Shown one piece after another: positions 15,841 to 23,962 of a DNA stretch of 32,072 nt. The position numbers were made by a program, and so were the translations under genes. The notes under the pieces were generated by a model. The model ran no database searches. It was not told the origin of the DNA and worked only from the letters and a program-made list of their open reading frames with translations. Position 1 is the stretch's first letter. Each line of letters starts with the position of its first letter. Source of the stretch: Azospirillum humicireducens. Lineage in GTDB: Bacteria; Pseudomonadota; Alphaproteobacteria; Azospirillales; Azospirillaceae. The DNA lies in contig NZ_CP028902.1 of NCBI RefSeq assembly GCF_001639105.2, positions 471,540-503,611 of the forward strand, in the 5' to 3' direction.

Positions 15841-15870
15841 ACCATCCGTTTACCATCTGAATGGATGGTA
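15841..15870. promoter_or_regulatory. ACCATC half-site array, RHH operator candidate
   Basis: ACCATC occurs at 15841-15846 and 15852-15857, 11 bp apart, and its inverse GATGGT at 15864-15869. The inner pair forms TACCATC-N6-GATGGTA, a perfect 7-bp dyad. RHH dimers bind such short repeated half-sites one turn apart. It lies directly upstream of the RHH start codon at 15835. Confidence 0.6.
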
Positions 15871-16073
15871 TCTGGATGTCGCACCCTTCCCGTTCAAGGC
15901 CTTCGCCGGTGTTTTCACGAACCTGTACGAACGATCGGATTTCTTTTTGGCTGGGATCGGAACAATGAATTTTCGATTCCGCCGAGGGATGCGGTTTAAT
16001 CCTGACCGGAACGCAGACATGGCCGGCGACCGCACCGGCCCCGGCCTGCTCCGTCCAGAAGGGGAGTTTCAGA

Positions 16074-16382
16074 ATGACCGTTCCGCCCAGCGATCAGGTG
16101 CAGCTCGTCGCCTATCTCGTCGCCAAGCCCGGACAGGAGCAGGCGCTGGCCGATGCCATCGCCGCCATCGTCCCGACCGTCCTGACGGAACCGGGCTGCC
16201 TCGCCTATTCCGCCCATGTCAGCCGCGAGCGGCCCGGCACCATCGTGATGTACGAGGTGTGGAAGGATCAGGCGGCACTCGACGCCCATGCGGCGGGCGC
16301 CGCCTTCACCGGCCTCGCAGCACGGTTCGACACGCTGCTGGGCGAGCCGCTGCGGATCGACCTGCTGCGCCGCATCGCCTGA
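16074..16382 (+). CDS. ABM-domain monooxygenase (quinol monooxygenase YgiN-like)
   Basis: A 102-aa single-domain protein of the antibiotic biosynthesis monooxygenase fold, a dimeric ferredoxin-like barrel. Visible are the first strand VQLVAYLVAKPGQEQALADA, the central EPGCLAYSAHVSRERPGTIVMYEVWKDQAALDAHAAGAAF, and a C-terminal LDLLRR-like strand. Family members oxidise quinols or small aromatics without cofactor, or degrade heme; many have no known substrate. The ATG at 16074 has GGGGAG 7 nt upstream. It stands alone, converging with the pentapeptide-repeat gene 25 nt away. The 217 nt upstream, shared with the RHH operator, must contain its promoter. Confidence 0.83.
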   Translation: MTVPPSDQVQLVAYLVAKPGQEQALADAIAAIVPTVLTEPGCLAYSAHVSRERPGTIVMYEVWKDQAALDAHAAGAAFTGLAARFDTLLGEPLRIDLLRRIA

Positions 16383-16407
16383 CCGGGGCCGGCAGGCTGG
16401 ACGCTCC

Positions 16408-17076
16408 TCACCAGTCGGACGGGCAGGACTTGCAGCCGGTCATCAGCGCGTCCTGGAAGATCGCGAAACGGATCTTCGCTCCCTCCAGATTGGCGCCCGA
16501 CAGGTTGGACAGGGACAGCTTCGCCTCCTGCAGATTGGCGCCTTCGAGGCTCGCGCCGGCGAGATTGATCTTGTCGGCGCGGATCGCCTCCAGGTTCGCC
16601 GCGGTCAGGTCGGTGCCGGTGAAGTCGGCGCCGGTGGCTCGGGCGAACTCCAGATTGGCGCCGCGCAGACGCGCGCCGGACAGCCGCGCCCCCTGCAGGA
16701 AGGCGGTGCGCAGGTCGGCACCGTCGAGAATGGCGCCCGACAAGTTGGCCCCGCGCAGGTCGGCGTTGCGCAGATCGGCCCGCATCAGATTGGCTCCGTG
16801 CAGATCGGCCCCCGCCAGCGCCAGCCCCCGCAGATTGCGGTGCCGCAGGTCGAGGTTGGGACAGGCGATGCGCGGGCCGAGCGTGCAGCCGTTCACGCTG
16901 GTGGCCCGCTCCTCCTCGCCGCCGCCGACCGGGCGGGCGGACGGATCGTCGGCTGCGTTCTCAAGCGCCGCGCTTTCCACCTCCGCGGAGATGGCCGAAG
17001 CGGCAGGCGCCAGCATGCAAAGGACAAGGCCGCATCCTGCCAGCCTGGGGAGCAGGGCCTTCTTGCGCGACGTCAT
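16408..17076 (-). CDS. Secreted pentapeptide-repeat protein
   Basis: A 222-aa protein. Residues 1-28 are a signal peptide (basic start, LAGCGLVLCMLAPAASA, probable cleavage after Ala28). A short charged linker follows, then from about residue 76 to 210 some 27 tandem A(D/N)Lxx pentapeptides (ADLHGANLMRADLRNADLRG) expected to form a right-handed quadrilateral beta-helix. Cysteines at 64 and 72 before the helix and at 215 and 218 after it could make capping disulfides in the periplasm. An LAGC sequence at 12-15 is too early for a normal lipobox. The ATG at 17076 has GGAGG 7 nt upstream. It lies downstream of the quinoprotein dehydrogenase on the same strand, with a terminator-like hairpin between. 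Function unknown; a structural or partner role for periplasmic alcohol oxidation is possible. Confidence 0.85.
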   Translation of the reverse strand: MTSRKKALLPRLAGCGLVLCMLAPAASAISAEVESAALENAADDPSARPVGGGEEERATSVNGCTLGPRIACPNLDLRHRNLRGLALAGADLHGANLMRADLRNADLRGANLSGAILDGADLRTAFLQGARLSGARLRGANLEFARATGADFTGTDLTAANLEAIRADKINLAGASLEGANLQEAKLSLSNLSGANLEGAKIRFAIFQDALMTGCKSCPSDW

Positions 17077-17094
17077 GATGTTGCCTCCGTTGGG

Positions 17095-17122
17095 AAAAGG
17101 CCGGGGCGGCAACCGCCCCGGC
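17095..17122 (-). terminator. Intrinsic terminator after quinoprotein alcohol dehydrogenase
   Basis: Read on the minus strand, GCCGGGGCGG-TTG-CCGCCCCGGC is a perfect 10-bp stem with a 3-nt loop followed by CTTTT. It lies 43 nt past the dehydrogenase stop and just before the pentapeptide gene's ribosome site, so the latter is expressed by read-through or its own promoter. Two direct ATCATCCGGCC copies (17132-17142, 17147-17157) lie beside it. Confidence 0.75.
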
Positions 17123-17165
17123 TCTTCTGGGATCATCCGGCCTGGAATCATCCGGCCGGACCGGC

Positions 17166-19061
17166 TCACTTGGTGCTGGAGACCTTCACGTCGGCGAGCT
17201 TGAACACCCAGAAGGACCCGCCCTGGGTCACGCGGGTGGTCAGGTCGGCCAGATCGCCGCCCCACAGCGGCACCGCGCCGCCATAGCCGGTGGTGATGCC
17301 GACATATTGCACCCCGTCCTGCTCCCAGGTGACGGGAGACGAGATGATGCCGGAGCCGGTCTGGAAGCGCCAAAGCTCCTCGCCCGTCTTGGCGTTGAAC
17401 GCCTTGACATAGCCGTCGCCGGTGCCGGTGAAGACCAGATTGCCGGCGGTCGCCAGCGTGCCGGACCACAGCGGAAGCTCTTCCTTGTGTTCCCACACGA
17501 TCTTGCCGGTGGTCGGATCGAGCGCCCGCAGGATGCCGACATGATCGTCGAACATCTTGTGGATGCGGAACCCCATGCCGAGATAGGCCGCGCCGGGGTT
17601 GTAGCCGACATGCTCGGTCCAGTAATCCTCCTTCCAATGGTTGGCGGCGATGTAGAACAGCTTGGTGTCCTCGCTGTAGGACATCGGGTTCCAGTTCTTG
17701 CCGCCGAGGAAGGGCGGCGACACCTCGACCGGCTTGCCGCGCTTCTCGCCTTCGGCCGGCAGGGCCGGACGCTGGCCCTCGACCTCGATGGGGCGGCCGG
17801 TCTTCAGGTCGATGCCCTTGGCCCAGGTGATGCCGTCGACGAAGGGATAGGCGGCCAGCACGCTGTTCGGCTTGTTGGGCTCGCCGCCGGCCGTCGCCAG
17901 CTTCACGCGGTCGGTGACGTAGAAGAAGCCGTTGCGGTCGGCATGGGCGGTCGCCTTCACCGTCTTGCCGGAGGCGTCGGTGTAGTCGAACAGCACCAGC
18001 TCGTTGTTGCCGGAGAAGTCCCAGGTGTCGTTCGGCGTGTGCTGGTAGAAGCCCTTCAGTTCGCCGGTGGCCGGATCGACATAGGCCTGGCCGGAGGTAT
18101 AGAGGCTGTCGCCGGGCCAGCGCGCCCAGCCGTTCCACGGCGCCGGGTTGCCGGTGCCGATGACGATGGTGTTGGTCTCCACGTCGAAGGTGGCGCTCTG
18201 CCAGGGCGCGCCGCCGCCATGGTTCCACGCCTCGACCAGCTTGCCCTCCTTGTCGCGCGGCCAGGACGGCGCCTTGTCGCTGCCGGTGGGGGTGCTGTCC
18301 TTGCCGTTCAGCCGGCCCATGTGCCCTTCGACCAGCGGGCGCATCCACACCTCGTCGCCGGTATCCGGATCGCGGGCGAACAGCCGCCCGACCACCCCGA
18401 ACTCGTCGCCCGACGACCCGTGGATCAGCAGCACCTTGCCGCTCTTCTGGTCCTTCACGACGGTCGGCGCACCGGTCATCGTGTAGCCGACCTTGTGATC
18501 GGCGAACTTCTTCTTCCAGACGACCTTGCCGGTGTCCTTGTTCAGCGCGACGATTGAGGCGTCGAGCGTGCCGAAGAACACCTTGTCGCCATAGATCGCC
18601 GCGCCGCGGTTGACGACGTCGCAGCAGGGCCGGATGTCGTCGGGCAGGCGGTGGGAGTAGCTCCACAGCCGCTTGCCGGTCTTCGCGTCCAGCGCGAACA
18701 TGCGGGAATAAGAGGCGGTGACGTAGATCACCCCCTCATGCACCAGCGCCTGGGTCTCCTGCCCGCGCTGCTTCTCGTCGCCGAAGGAGAAGGACCAGGC
18801 CGGAACCAGGCGCGACACGCTGTCGGTGTTGATCTGCTTCAGCGGGCTGAAACGCTTGCCCTCCACCCCCATGCCGTACATCAGCACATCGCCGGGGTTC
18901 TTCGCGTCGCTGGCGATGGCATCCCAGCTGACCTCCCCGGCCAGCGCGGGAACGGCCGCCGTCAGCAGCAGTCCGGCGACCGCCGCTGCAAGGCCGAGGC
19001 GGCGACGCAGCCGGGACCGGCCGGCGTTGGGCGCAGTGGTGGTGTTGGACGAAAGTGTCAT
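17166..19061 (-). CDS. exaA: PQQ-dependent alcohol dehydrogenase, calcium type (ExaA-like)
   Basis: A 631-aa periplasmic quinoprotein oxidising primary alcohols such as ethanol. Residues 1-41 are a signal peptide (RLRRRLGLAAAVAGLLLTAA, then ALA). The eight-bladed propeller follows, with tryptophan-docking repeats such as ALDAKTGKRLWSY and AFNAKTGEELWRF. The vicinal disulfide is Cys146-Cys147 (RPCCDVV), metal ligands are Glu220 (SSGDEFGVVG) and Asn305 (GTGNPAPWN), and the catalytic base is Asp348 in TWDFSGNNE. Ser350 at the +2 position, where lanthanide enzymes (XoxF, PedH) carry Asp, indicates calcium dependence. There is no C-terminal heme domain, so a separate cytochrome c must accept electrons; none is in the window. 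A sensor kinase/regulator pair is divergent, as for ExaDE in Pseudomonas. Confidence 0.93.
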   Translation of the reverse strand: MTLSSNTTTAPNAGRSRLRRRLGLAAAVAGLLLTAAVPALAGEVSWDAIASDAKNPGDVLMYGMGVEGKRFSPLKQINTDSVSRLVPAWSFSFGDEKQRGQETQALVHEGVIYVTASYSRMFALDAKTGKRLWSYSHRLPDDIRPCCDVVNRGAAIYGDKVFFGTLDASIVALNKDTGKVVWKKKFADHKVGYTMTGAPTVVKDQKSGKVLLIHGSSGDEFGVVGRLFARDPDTGDEVWMRPLVEGHMGRLNGKDSTPTGSDKAPSWPRDKEGKLVEAWNHGGGAPWQSATFDVETNTIVIGTGNPAPWNGWARWPGDSLYTSGQAYVDPATGELKGFYQHTPNDTWDFSGNNELVLFDYTDASGKTVKATAHADRNGFFYVTDRVKLATAGGEPNKPNSVLAAYPFVDGITWAKGIDLKTGRPIEVEGQRPALPAEGEKRGKPVEVSPPFLGGKNWNPMSYSEDTKLFYIAANHWKEDYWTEHVGYNPGAAYLGMGFRIHKMFDDHVGILRALDPTTGKIVWEHKEELPLWSGTLATAGNLVFTGTGDGYVKAFNAKTGEELWRFQTGSGIISSPVTWEQDGVQYVGITTGYGGAVPLWGGDLADLTTRVTQGGSFWVFKLADVKVSSTK

Positions 19062-19529
19062 GCGTTTCCCCCGTTGATTGGCCGTGAGACGGCGATGGTC
19101 GGCAATGGAGTGCGAGAGGCGCCCCGCAGGAGCGTGCTGGCAGCGGCACCGGGAAACCCTCACGCCGGCCGATTCCCGTCCGGCAACGGCGGGAGGCTGT
19201 GCCGCCCGGATGCGGAAGCGGCCGTACGTGACGGTGTCATGCCCGAAGGCGGCGCTTTGCCGGCAAGACGCTGTCGAAGGCTGTTCTGTGCATCCCGCCC
19301 GGCGCACAGGGCCATGTCCTGCCTGTCCCCATAGTCTTCCCGGCGGGCCAACCTTTCCATTCGACATTCCGGGGAAGATTTTCTTGCAGCCCGCCCGCGA
19401 TGATTTCCCGGATGGAACGGGATTTTTTCCCGTGTCGCCCGACACCGTGCGGAGCCGTTCGCTGCCGATTGTCCGAAGGACGGATGGCAGACGGACAGAT
19501 TGATGGACTAACATTCCGTCATTGGTCTT
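19062..19529. other. Divergent regulatory region, exaA versus sensor kinase
   Basis: This 468-nt gap has no convincing gene. It contains TTTCCCG at 19404-19410 and again at 19426-19432, 22 bp or two turns apart, and the dyad ACGGGA-T5-TCCCGT (19417-19433). GACGGA and TCCGTC arms (19490-19495, 19515-19520) lie just before the kinase start. These are candidate sites for the NarL-type regulator encoded at 20876. Confidence 0.5.
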
Positions 19530-20879
19530 ATGGCGGAGCGGGCGGCGGTGTCCCTGAAGATGCGCATCCTGGCCCTGATCGGCCTGTTCCTGCTGCTGAT
19601 GACGGTGGCCGGCGGAGCGGTGATGGTCGTGAACGCCCGTGACGCGGTGCGGGCGGAGATGGCGTCGGCGCTCGAACTCGGCCGCGCGCTCGGCCTTGCG
19701 GCGACGGAGCGTGGACCGTTGGAAGGCGGTCCCGGCATGCTGAACGGGCTGGGGCTGCGTCATCTGCGCTTCGTCGAGGGCGACGATGTTGCGGGAGCGA
19801 GGGTGGAGAGCGGACGGACGCCGGACTGGTTCACCGCGTTGATCGCCGTGGAGCCGCAGGAACTGCGGCTGGCCGGCACCCTGCGCGTCGTGGCCGAGCC
19901 CTGGGACGAGATCGCCGAGGTCTGGGAGGACATGAGCGATCTCGCCGCCGCGGTTCTGGCTGTCGGCGTGCTGCTGCTGGCAGCGGCCTTCCTGGCGCTG
20001 GGGCGGGCACTGGCGCCGCTGTCGCGGCTGGAAGCCGGGGTGAGGCGGCTGCGCGAGGGCGACTACCGCTTCGCCTTCGACAGCGAGGGCGTTCCCGAGC
20101 TCCGCCGGCTGGGAACCGGCATCGCCGCGCTGGCCGACGGTCTGGCCGCGGCCGAGCGGGAGAACCGCCGCGTCGGCCAGCGCATCGTCGCGGCTCAGGA
20201 CGCCGAACGGCGGGAGATCGCCCGCGACATCCATGACGAGCTTGGCGCCGCGCTGTTCGCGATCAAGGTCGATGCCGGGCGGCTCCTCCGGCTGGCCGAA
20301 GGTCGGGCCGATGGGGAAGAGGCGGCGGAGCGCGCACGCAAGATCCTCGACACGGCGGCGGAGGTCCACCAGCTCAGCCGCCGTATCCTGGTCCGCCTGC
20401 GCCCCGCCCTGCTCGACCAGTTGCCGTTGAGCGAGGCGCTGACCGAACTGGTCGGCGATTGGATGCGGCGCAAACCCGATGTCGCCTGGACGCTCTCCAT
20501 CGAACCGCCGGGCGCCGCGGCGGAACTCGACGGCTGCGAGGAGGTGCTGCGCCTGACCCTCTACCGGCTGGTACAGGAATCGCTGGTCAACGCCCTGCGG
20601 CATGCCGTGCCATCGGCGGTGGCGGTCACCCTGCGGATCGGCGCGGACAGGGTGGAGGTCGCCGTCACGGACGACGGCCCCGGACTTGCTTTCGGCCCGC
20701 CGGGCGGCGACGATCCGCACAGGGCCGGCTTCGGCATTTCCGGCATGGCTGAGAGGGTCCAGGCCTTGGGCGGATGTCTGGCCATCGGACAGGCCGACGG
20801 GGGCGGCACCAGGGTGTCGGCCCGGCTGCCCCGGTCCTCGCAGATTTCGGCAACGGTCCGCCTGGAGCGCACGGCATGA
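19530..20879 (+). CDS. Sensor histidine kinase, NarL/HisKA_3 type
   Basis: A 449-aa membrane kinase. TM1 (about 11-35) and TM2 (about 139-158) flank a periplasmic domain of about 100 residues; a HAMP-like linker (LAPLSRLEAGVRRLREGDYR) and coiled coil follow. The phospho-acceptor His235 is in QDAERREIARDIHDELG, the hallmark of the HisKA_3 class. The ATPase domain shows VQESLVNALRHA (N-box, Asn354), TDDGPGL (380-386) and GFGISGM (400-406). The ATG at 19530 is weakly supported; ATG at 19560 would start just before TM1. It overlaps the regulator gene by 4 nt. It is probably the sensor for alcohol oxidation, given the divergent quinoprotein gene. The signal is unknown. Confidence 0.9.
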   Translation: MAERAAVSLKMRILALIGLFLLLMTVAGGAVMVVNARDAVRAEMASALELGRALGLAATERGPLEGGPGMLNGLGLRHLRFVEGDDVAGARVESGRTPDWFTALIAVEPQELRLAGTLRVVAEPWDEIAEVWEDMSDLAAAVLAVGVLLLAAAFLALGRALAPLSRLEAGVRRLREGDYRFAFDSEGVPELRRLGTGIAALADGLAAAERENRRVGQRIVAAQDAERREIARDIHDELGAALFAIKVDAGRLLRLAEGRADGEEAAERARKILDTAAEVHQLSRRILVRLRPALLDQLPLSEALTELVGDWMRRKPDVAWTLSIEPPGAAAELDGCEEVLRLTLYRLVQESLVNALRHAVPSAVAVTLRIGADRVEVAVTDDGPGLAFGPPGGDDPHRAGFGISGMAERVQALGGCLAIGQADGGGTRVSARLPRSSQISATVRLERTA

Positions 20880-21508
20880 CCCGCACCATCCTTCTGGTCG
20901 ACGACCATCCCATCGTGCGCGCCGGCTGCCAGCGGCTGCTTGCCGAAGCGGCGCTGGGGCGCGTGGTGGAGGCGGAGGACGTCGACAGCGCACTCGCCCT
21001 GTGGCGGACGGAGCGGCCGGACGTCGTCGTCCTCGACCTGAACATTCCCGGGGACGGCGGCGGCATGGCGGTGCTGCGCAGCATGCAGACGGACAATCCG
21101 GCGGTGCCCGTGCTGATCTTCAGCATGCATGAGGACCCGGCCATCGCCGCCCGCGCGCTGAAAGCCGGCGCCAAGGGCTATGTCACCAAGAATGACGCGC
21201 CCGACAGTCTGGCATCGGCGATCGGCACCGTGCTGGCCGGGCGCATCCATCTCGACAACGCGCTCGCCCGCGAACTGGCGCTCATGACCCTGACGGCGCC
21301 GGCCGATCCGCTGGCGCCGCTGACCCAGCGCGAGCGGGAGATCCTGGCGCTGGTCGGCCGCGGGATGACCACAGCGGCCATCGGCGAAACGCTGGGCATC
21401 AGCCAGAAGACGGTGGCCAACGCCTGCACCCAGATCAAGGACAAGCTGGGCGCCGACAGCACCCGCGCCCTGATCCGCATCGCCATCGCCCATGGGCTGG
21501 CCGGCTGA
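20876..21508 (+). CDS. LuxR/NarL-family response regulator
   Basis: A 210-aa regulator. The receiver domain (1-120) has acidic residues VDDHP (8-12), phospho-acceptor Asp54 in VVLDLNIPG, and Lys105 in GYVTKND. The C-terminal LuxR-type HTH (148-206) reads LTQREREILALVGRGMTTAA, then IGETLGISQKTVANACTQIK. The ATG at 20876 overlaps the kinase stop (ATGA), so the pair is co-translated. It resembles ExaE/AgmR-type regulators that activate quinoprotein ethanol dehydrogenase genes. With exaA divergent next door this is the probable target; binding sites may lie at 19404-19433. Direct evidence for the target is positional only. Confidence 0.92.
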   Translation: MTRTILLVDDHPIVRAGCQRLLAEAALGRVVEAEDVDSALALWRTERPDVVVLDLNIPGDGGGMAVLRSMQTDNPAVPVLIFSMHEDPAIAARALKAGAKGYVTKNDAPDSLASAIGTVLAGRIHLDNALARELALMTLTAPADPLAPLTQREREILALVGRGMTTAAIGETLGISQKTVANACTQIKDKLGADSTRALIRIAIAHGLAG

Positions 21509-21641
21509 GCCTGCCGGACGCAGGCCTGGCCCTTCGATCCGGCGCGCCCTGGCCGGGGCGCGCTGGCCGGGGCGCCGACCCCGAGCCGGCATGCCCAGCC
21601 GATTGTCGTGACCTCGGATATTTTGCCGTCCGCCCTGAGGC

Positions 21642-21683
21642 TGACAGGTTCATGACAGGTTGGTCTGGTAAATAATCACCAAC
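21642..21683. promoter_or_regulatory. Direct-repeat and dyad sites upstream of tctC
   Basis: TGACAGGTT occurs at 21642-21650 and 21653-21661, exactly 11 bp apart, the layout bound by OmpR-type regulators. Overlapping it is the dyad GTTGGT-N13-ACCAAC (21659-21664, 21678-21683) around the AT-rich GGTAAATAATC, a possible -10 area. TctD (27679) is the likely binder; this is inference. Confidence 0.45.
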
Positions 21684-21709
21684 ACGAATAACTTTCCGGG
21701 AGAAACGTC

Positions 21710-21901
21710 ATGGCGGACCAGCCCGCGCGGCCACCGGCAGAAGACCGCATACCGGCATTCCATGGCGCCGCGCACGGCGCAGGTGCCGGCGGATCGATCC
21801 TGCTCCCGAACATGCCGTTTCCGGAGCAGCACCCCGGACAGCCCGGCAGCGGGGCGCCGCAGCCGTCTCTGCCGGCAGGTCAACAGGGTCGTCAACGATA
21901 A
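21710..21901 (+). CDS. Doubtful small ORF, 63 aa
   Basis: It starts with ATG after GGGAGA at 8 nt and ends 37 nt before the first tctC gene. The peptide is Pro/Gly/Gln-rich (MADQPARPPAEDRIPAFHGA) and resembles no family I know. It has no Trp/His/Leu run of an attenuator leader. It may be a leader peptide or only noncoding DNA with a chance frame. Confidence 0.2.
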   Translation: MADQPARPPAEDRIPAFHGAAHGAGAGGSILLPNMPFPEQHPGQPGSGAPQPSLPAGQQGRQR

Positions 21902-21938
21902 GTCCGATCAGGGACAGGATCAGTCGGGAGGGTTCATC

Positions 21939-22910
21939 ATGAAATTCGGCATCTCCGCCAAGCTGTCCGTCGCAGCGGCCCTGGCCTTCGCCACGGTCGC
22001 CTTCACCGCGCCGGCGTCGGCCGAGCTGAAGTCGGTGGAGATCATCGCCCCGGCGAATCCCGGCGGCGGTTACGACCAGCATGCCCGCGCGATGCAGCAG
22101 GTGATGCAGAACCACAAGCTCGCCTCCGGCATCCAGGTGGTCAACATTCCCGGGGCCGGCGGCACCATCGGGCTCAGCCAGTTCGTCACGGCGAAGAAGC
22201 GCAATCCCGGCATGATGATCAGCGGCCTCGGCATGATCGGCGCCATCCTGATCAACAAGTCGCCGGTGACGCTGGATCAGGTGACGCCGCTGGGCCGCCT
22301 GACCGGCGAATATCAGCCGATCGTCGTCGCGGCCGATTCGCCGATCAAGACGCTCGACGACCTGATCCGGAAGTTCAAGGCCGATCCCGGCTCGGTGTCC
22401 TGGGGCGGCTTCGCCGTCGGCAGCCCCGACCACATCCTCTACGCCCTGATCGTCAAGGCGGCGGGCGGCGATGTCGGCAAGATGAACTACATCGCGGCCG
22501 GGGCCGGCGGCGAGATGATGGCGTCGATCCTCGGCGGCCACATCACGGTCGCCACCGGCGGCTACAACGAGATGGCCTCGCAGCTCCAGGCCGGAAAACT
22601 GCGGGCGCTCGCCATCTCCGCGCCGCAGCGCGTTCCCGGCATCGACATCCCGACCTTCAAGGAACAGGGTGTGGATGTGGAACTGGTGAACTGGCGCGCC
22701 GTGATGGCGCCGGCCACGCTGAAGGCGGACGAGCTGAAGGCGATGGACGAGGCCGTCGGCGCGATGGTCCGGACCGACGAATGGAAGCAGATCGCCAAGG
22801 AGCGCGGCTGGATCGACCTCTACCTGCCGGCCGACCGCTTCGCCGCCTTCCTCAAGGAGGAACGCAGCCGGATCGGGACGGTCCTGACCGACCTCGGCCT
22901 CGTCAAGTAA
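21939..22910 (+). CDS. tctC: Tripartite tricarboxylate transporter substrate-binding protein (first copy)
   Basis: A 323-aa periplasmic Bug/TctC receptor. Residues 1-28 are a signal peptide ending APASA before Glu29. Family features are VEIIAPANPGGGYDQHARAM (ligand loop), [20 protein letters not shown], and the second lobe VSWGGFAVGSPDH with LQAGKLRALAISAPQR. These proteins bind di- or tricarboxylates through two water molecules and pass them to TctAB. The ATG at 21939 has GGGAGGG about 8 nt upstream. It heads the operon and is followed after 61 nt by a close paralogue. The ligand cannot be derived from sequence; citrate-like and aromatic acids are possible. Confidence 0.92.
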   Translation: MKFGISAKLSVAAALAFATVAFTAPASAELKSVEIIAPANPGGGYDQHARAMQQVMQNHKLASGIQVVNIPGAGGTIGLSQFVTAKKRNPGMMISGLGMIGAILINKSPVTLDQVTPLGRLTGEYQPIVVAADSPIKTLDDLIRKFKADPGSVSWGGFAVGSPDHILYALIVKAAGGDVGKMNYIAAGAGGEMMASILGGHITVATGGYNEMASQLQAGKLRALAISAPQRVPGIDIPTFKEQGVDVELVNWRAVMAPATLKADELKAMDEAVGAMVRTDEWKQIAKERGWIDLYLPADRFAAFLKEERSRIGTVLTDLGLVK

Positions 22911-22912
22911 CC

Positions 22913-22933
22913 GATCGGGCAAACCCGCCGATC
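22913..22933 (+). other. Stem-loop between the two tctC genes
   Basis: GATCGG (22913-22918) and CCGATC (22928-22933) can pair around a 9-nt loop just after the first tctC stop. It may stabilise the upstream mRNA; it has no T-run, so termination is unlikely. Confidence 0.35.
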
Positions 22934-22971
22934 ATAGAGTCCCATCAACAAGAAACACCAGGAGGATCCCC

Positions 22972-23949
22972 ATGGGCGCCCGTCACGCCACACTCTTCAA
23001 GGGCCTGTTCACCGCCGCCGCCCTGATCGCCGGCACCGTCACCGCAACCCCCTCGCTCGCCGAGCTGAAGGGGCTGGAGATCATCGCCCCCGCCAGCCCC
23101 GGCGGCGGCTGGGACCAGCATGCACGCGCGCTGCAGCAGGTTCTGCAGAACCAGAAGCTGGCCTCCGGCGTCCAGGTCGCCAATATCCCCGGCGCTGGCG
23201 GCACCATCGGGCTCGCCCAGTTCGTCACGGCCAAGAAGCGCAATCCCGCCATCCTGGTCGGCGGCCAGATCATGCTTGGGGCAATCGTCACCAACAAGTC
23301 CGCGGTCACGCTGGACCAGGTGGCGCCGCTGGCCCGGCTGACCGGCGAATACACCGGCATCGTCGTGCCGGCCGATTCGCCGATCAAGTCCTTCGGCGAC
23401 CTGCTGCAGAAGTTCAAGGCCGATCCCGGTTCGGTGTCGTGGGGCGGCGGATCTGCCGGCGGCAGCGACCAGATCCTCGCCGGGCTGATCGCCAAGTCGG
23501 TCGGCGTCGACCCGGCCAAGGTCAACTATGTCGCCACCGCCGGCGGCGGCGAGCTGCTGGCCTCGGCGTTGGGCGGTCACGTCACTCTGGGCTTGGGCGG
23601 CTACTCCGAGTTCACGCCGCAGATCCAGGCCGGAAAGCTGCGCGCCATCGCCGTCTCCGCGCCGCAGCGCCTGCCGGGCACCGACACCCCGACCCTGAAG
23701 GAACAGGGCGTGGACCTGGAATTCGTCAACTGGCGCGGCATCTTCGCCCAGGCCAACGCCAAGCCGGCCGAGATGAAGGAGCTTCAGGAGGCGGTGGCCA
23801 AGGTCGTCGCCAGCCCCGAATGGCAGGAACTCCTGAAGCAGCGCGGCTGGATCGACCAGTACCAGCCGTCCGACCGGTTCGCCGGCTTCCTGAAGGAAGA
23901 CCGCACCCGCATCGAAGGCACGCTGAAGGAACTCGGCATCGCCAAGTAA
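22972..23949 (+). CDS. tctC: Tripartite tricarboxylate transporter substrate-binding protein (second copy)
   Basis: A 325-aa paralogue of the preceding gene. Its signal peptide ends PSLA before Glu31. Blocks such as [40 protein letters not shown] and SAPQR are identical or nearly so between the two, so they come from a tandem duplication. Binding-lobe loops differ (MMISGLGMIGAILINKS versus [17 protein letters not shown], and GFAVGSPDH versus GGSAGGSDQ), so ligand range may differ. AGGAGG lies 7 nt before the ATG at 22972. Both copies would feed the same TctBA membrane unit. Confidence 0.92.
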   Translation: MGARHATLFKGLFTAAALIAGTVTATPSLAELKGLEIIAPASPGGGWDQHARALQQVLQNQKLASGVQVANIPGAGGTIGLAQFVTAKKRNPAILVGGQIMLGAIVTNKSAVTLDQVAPLARLTGEYTGIVVPADSPIKSFGDLLQKFKADPGSVSWGGGSAGGSDQILAGLIAKSVGVDPAKVNYVATAGGGELLASALGGHVTLGLGGYSEFTPQIQAGKLRAIAVSAPQRLPGTDTPTLKEQGVDLEFVNWRGIFAQANAKPAEMKELQEAVAKVVASPEWQELLKQRGWIDQYQPSDRFAGFLKEDRTRIEGTLKELGIAK

Positions 23950-23962
23950 CCGCGGCGACGGT

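Larger units (their letters stand above)
21509..21938. other. Leader and promoter region of the tricarboxylate transport operon
   Basis: This 430-nt region contains a GC hairpin GCGCGCCC/GGGCGCGC (21542-21563), a possible end for the response regulator transcript though without a T-run. It also holds two direct repeats listed at 21642 and a doubtful 63-codon frame from ATG 21710 with GGGAGA upstream. The CTGGCCGGGGCGC unit is duplicated in this stretch (21549-21561, 21563-21575). Confidence 0.5.

Noticed and set aside
17166..19061. Lanthanide-dependent (XoxF/PedH) dehydrogenase
   Set aside because: The residue two after catalytic Asp348 is Ser, not Asp, which marks the calcium type.
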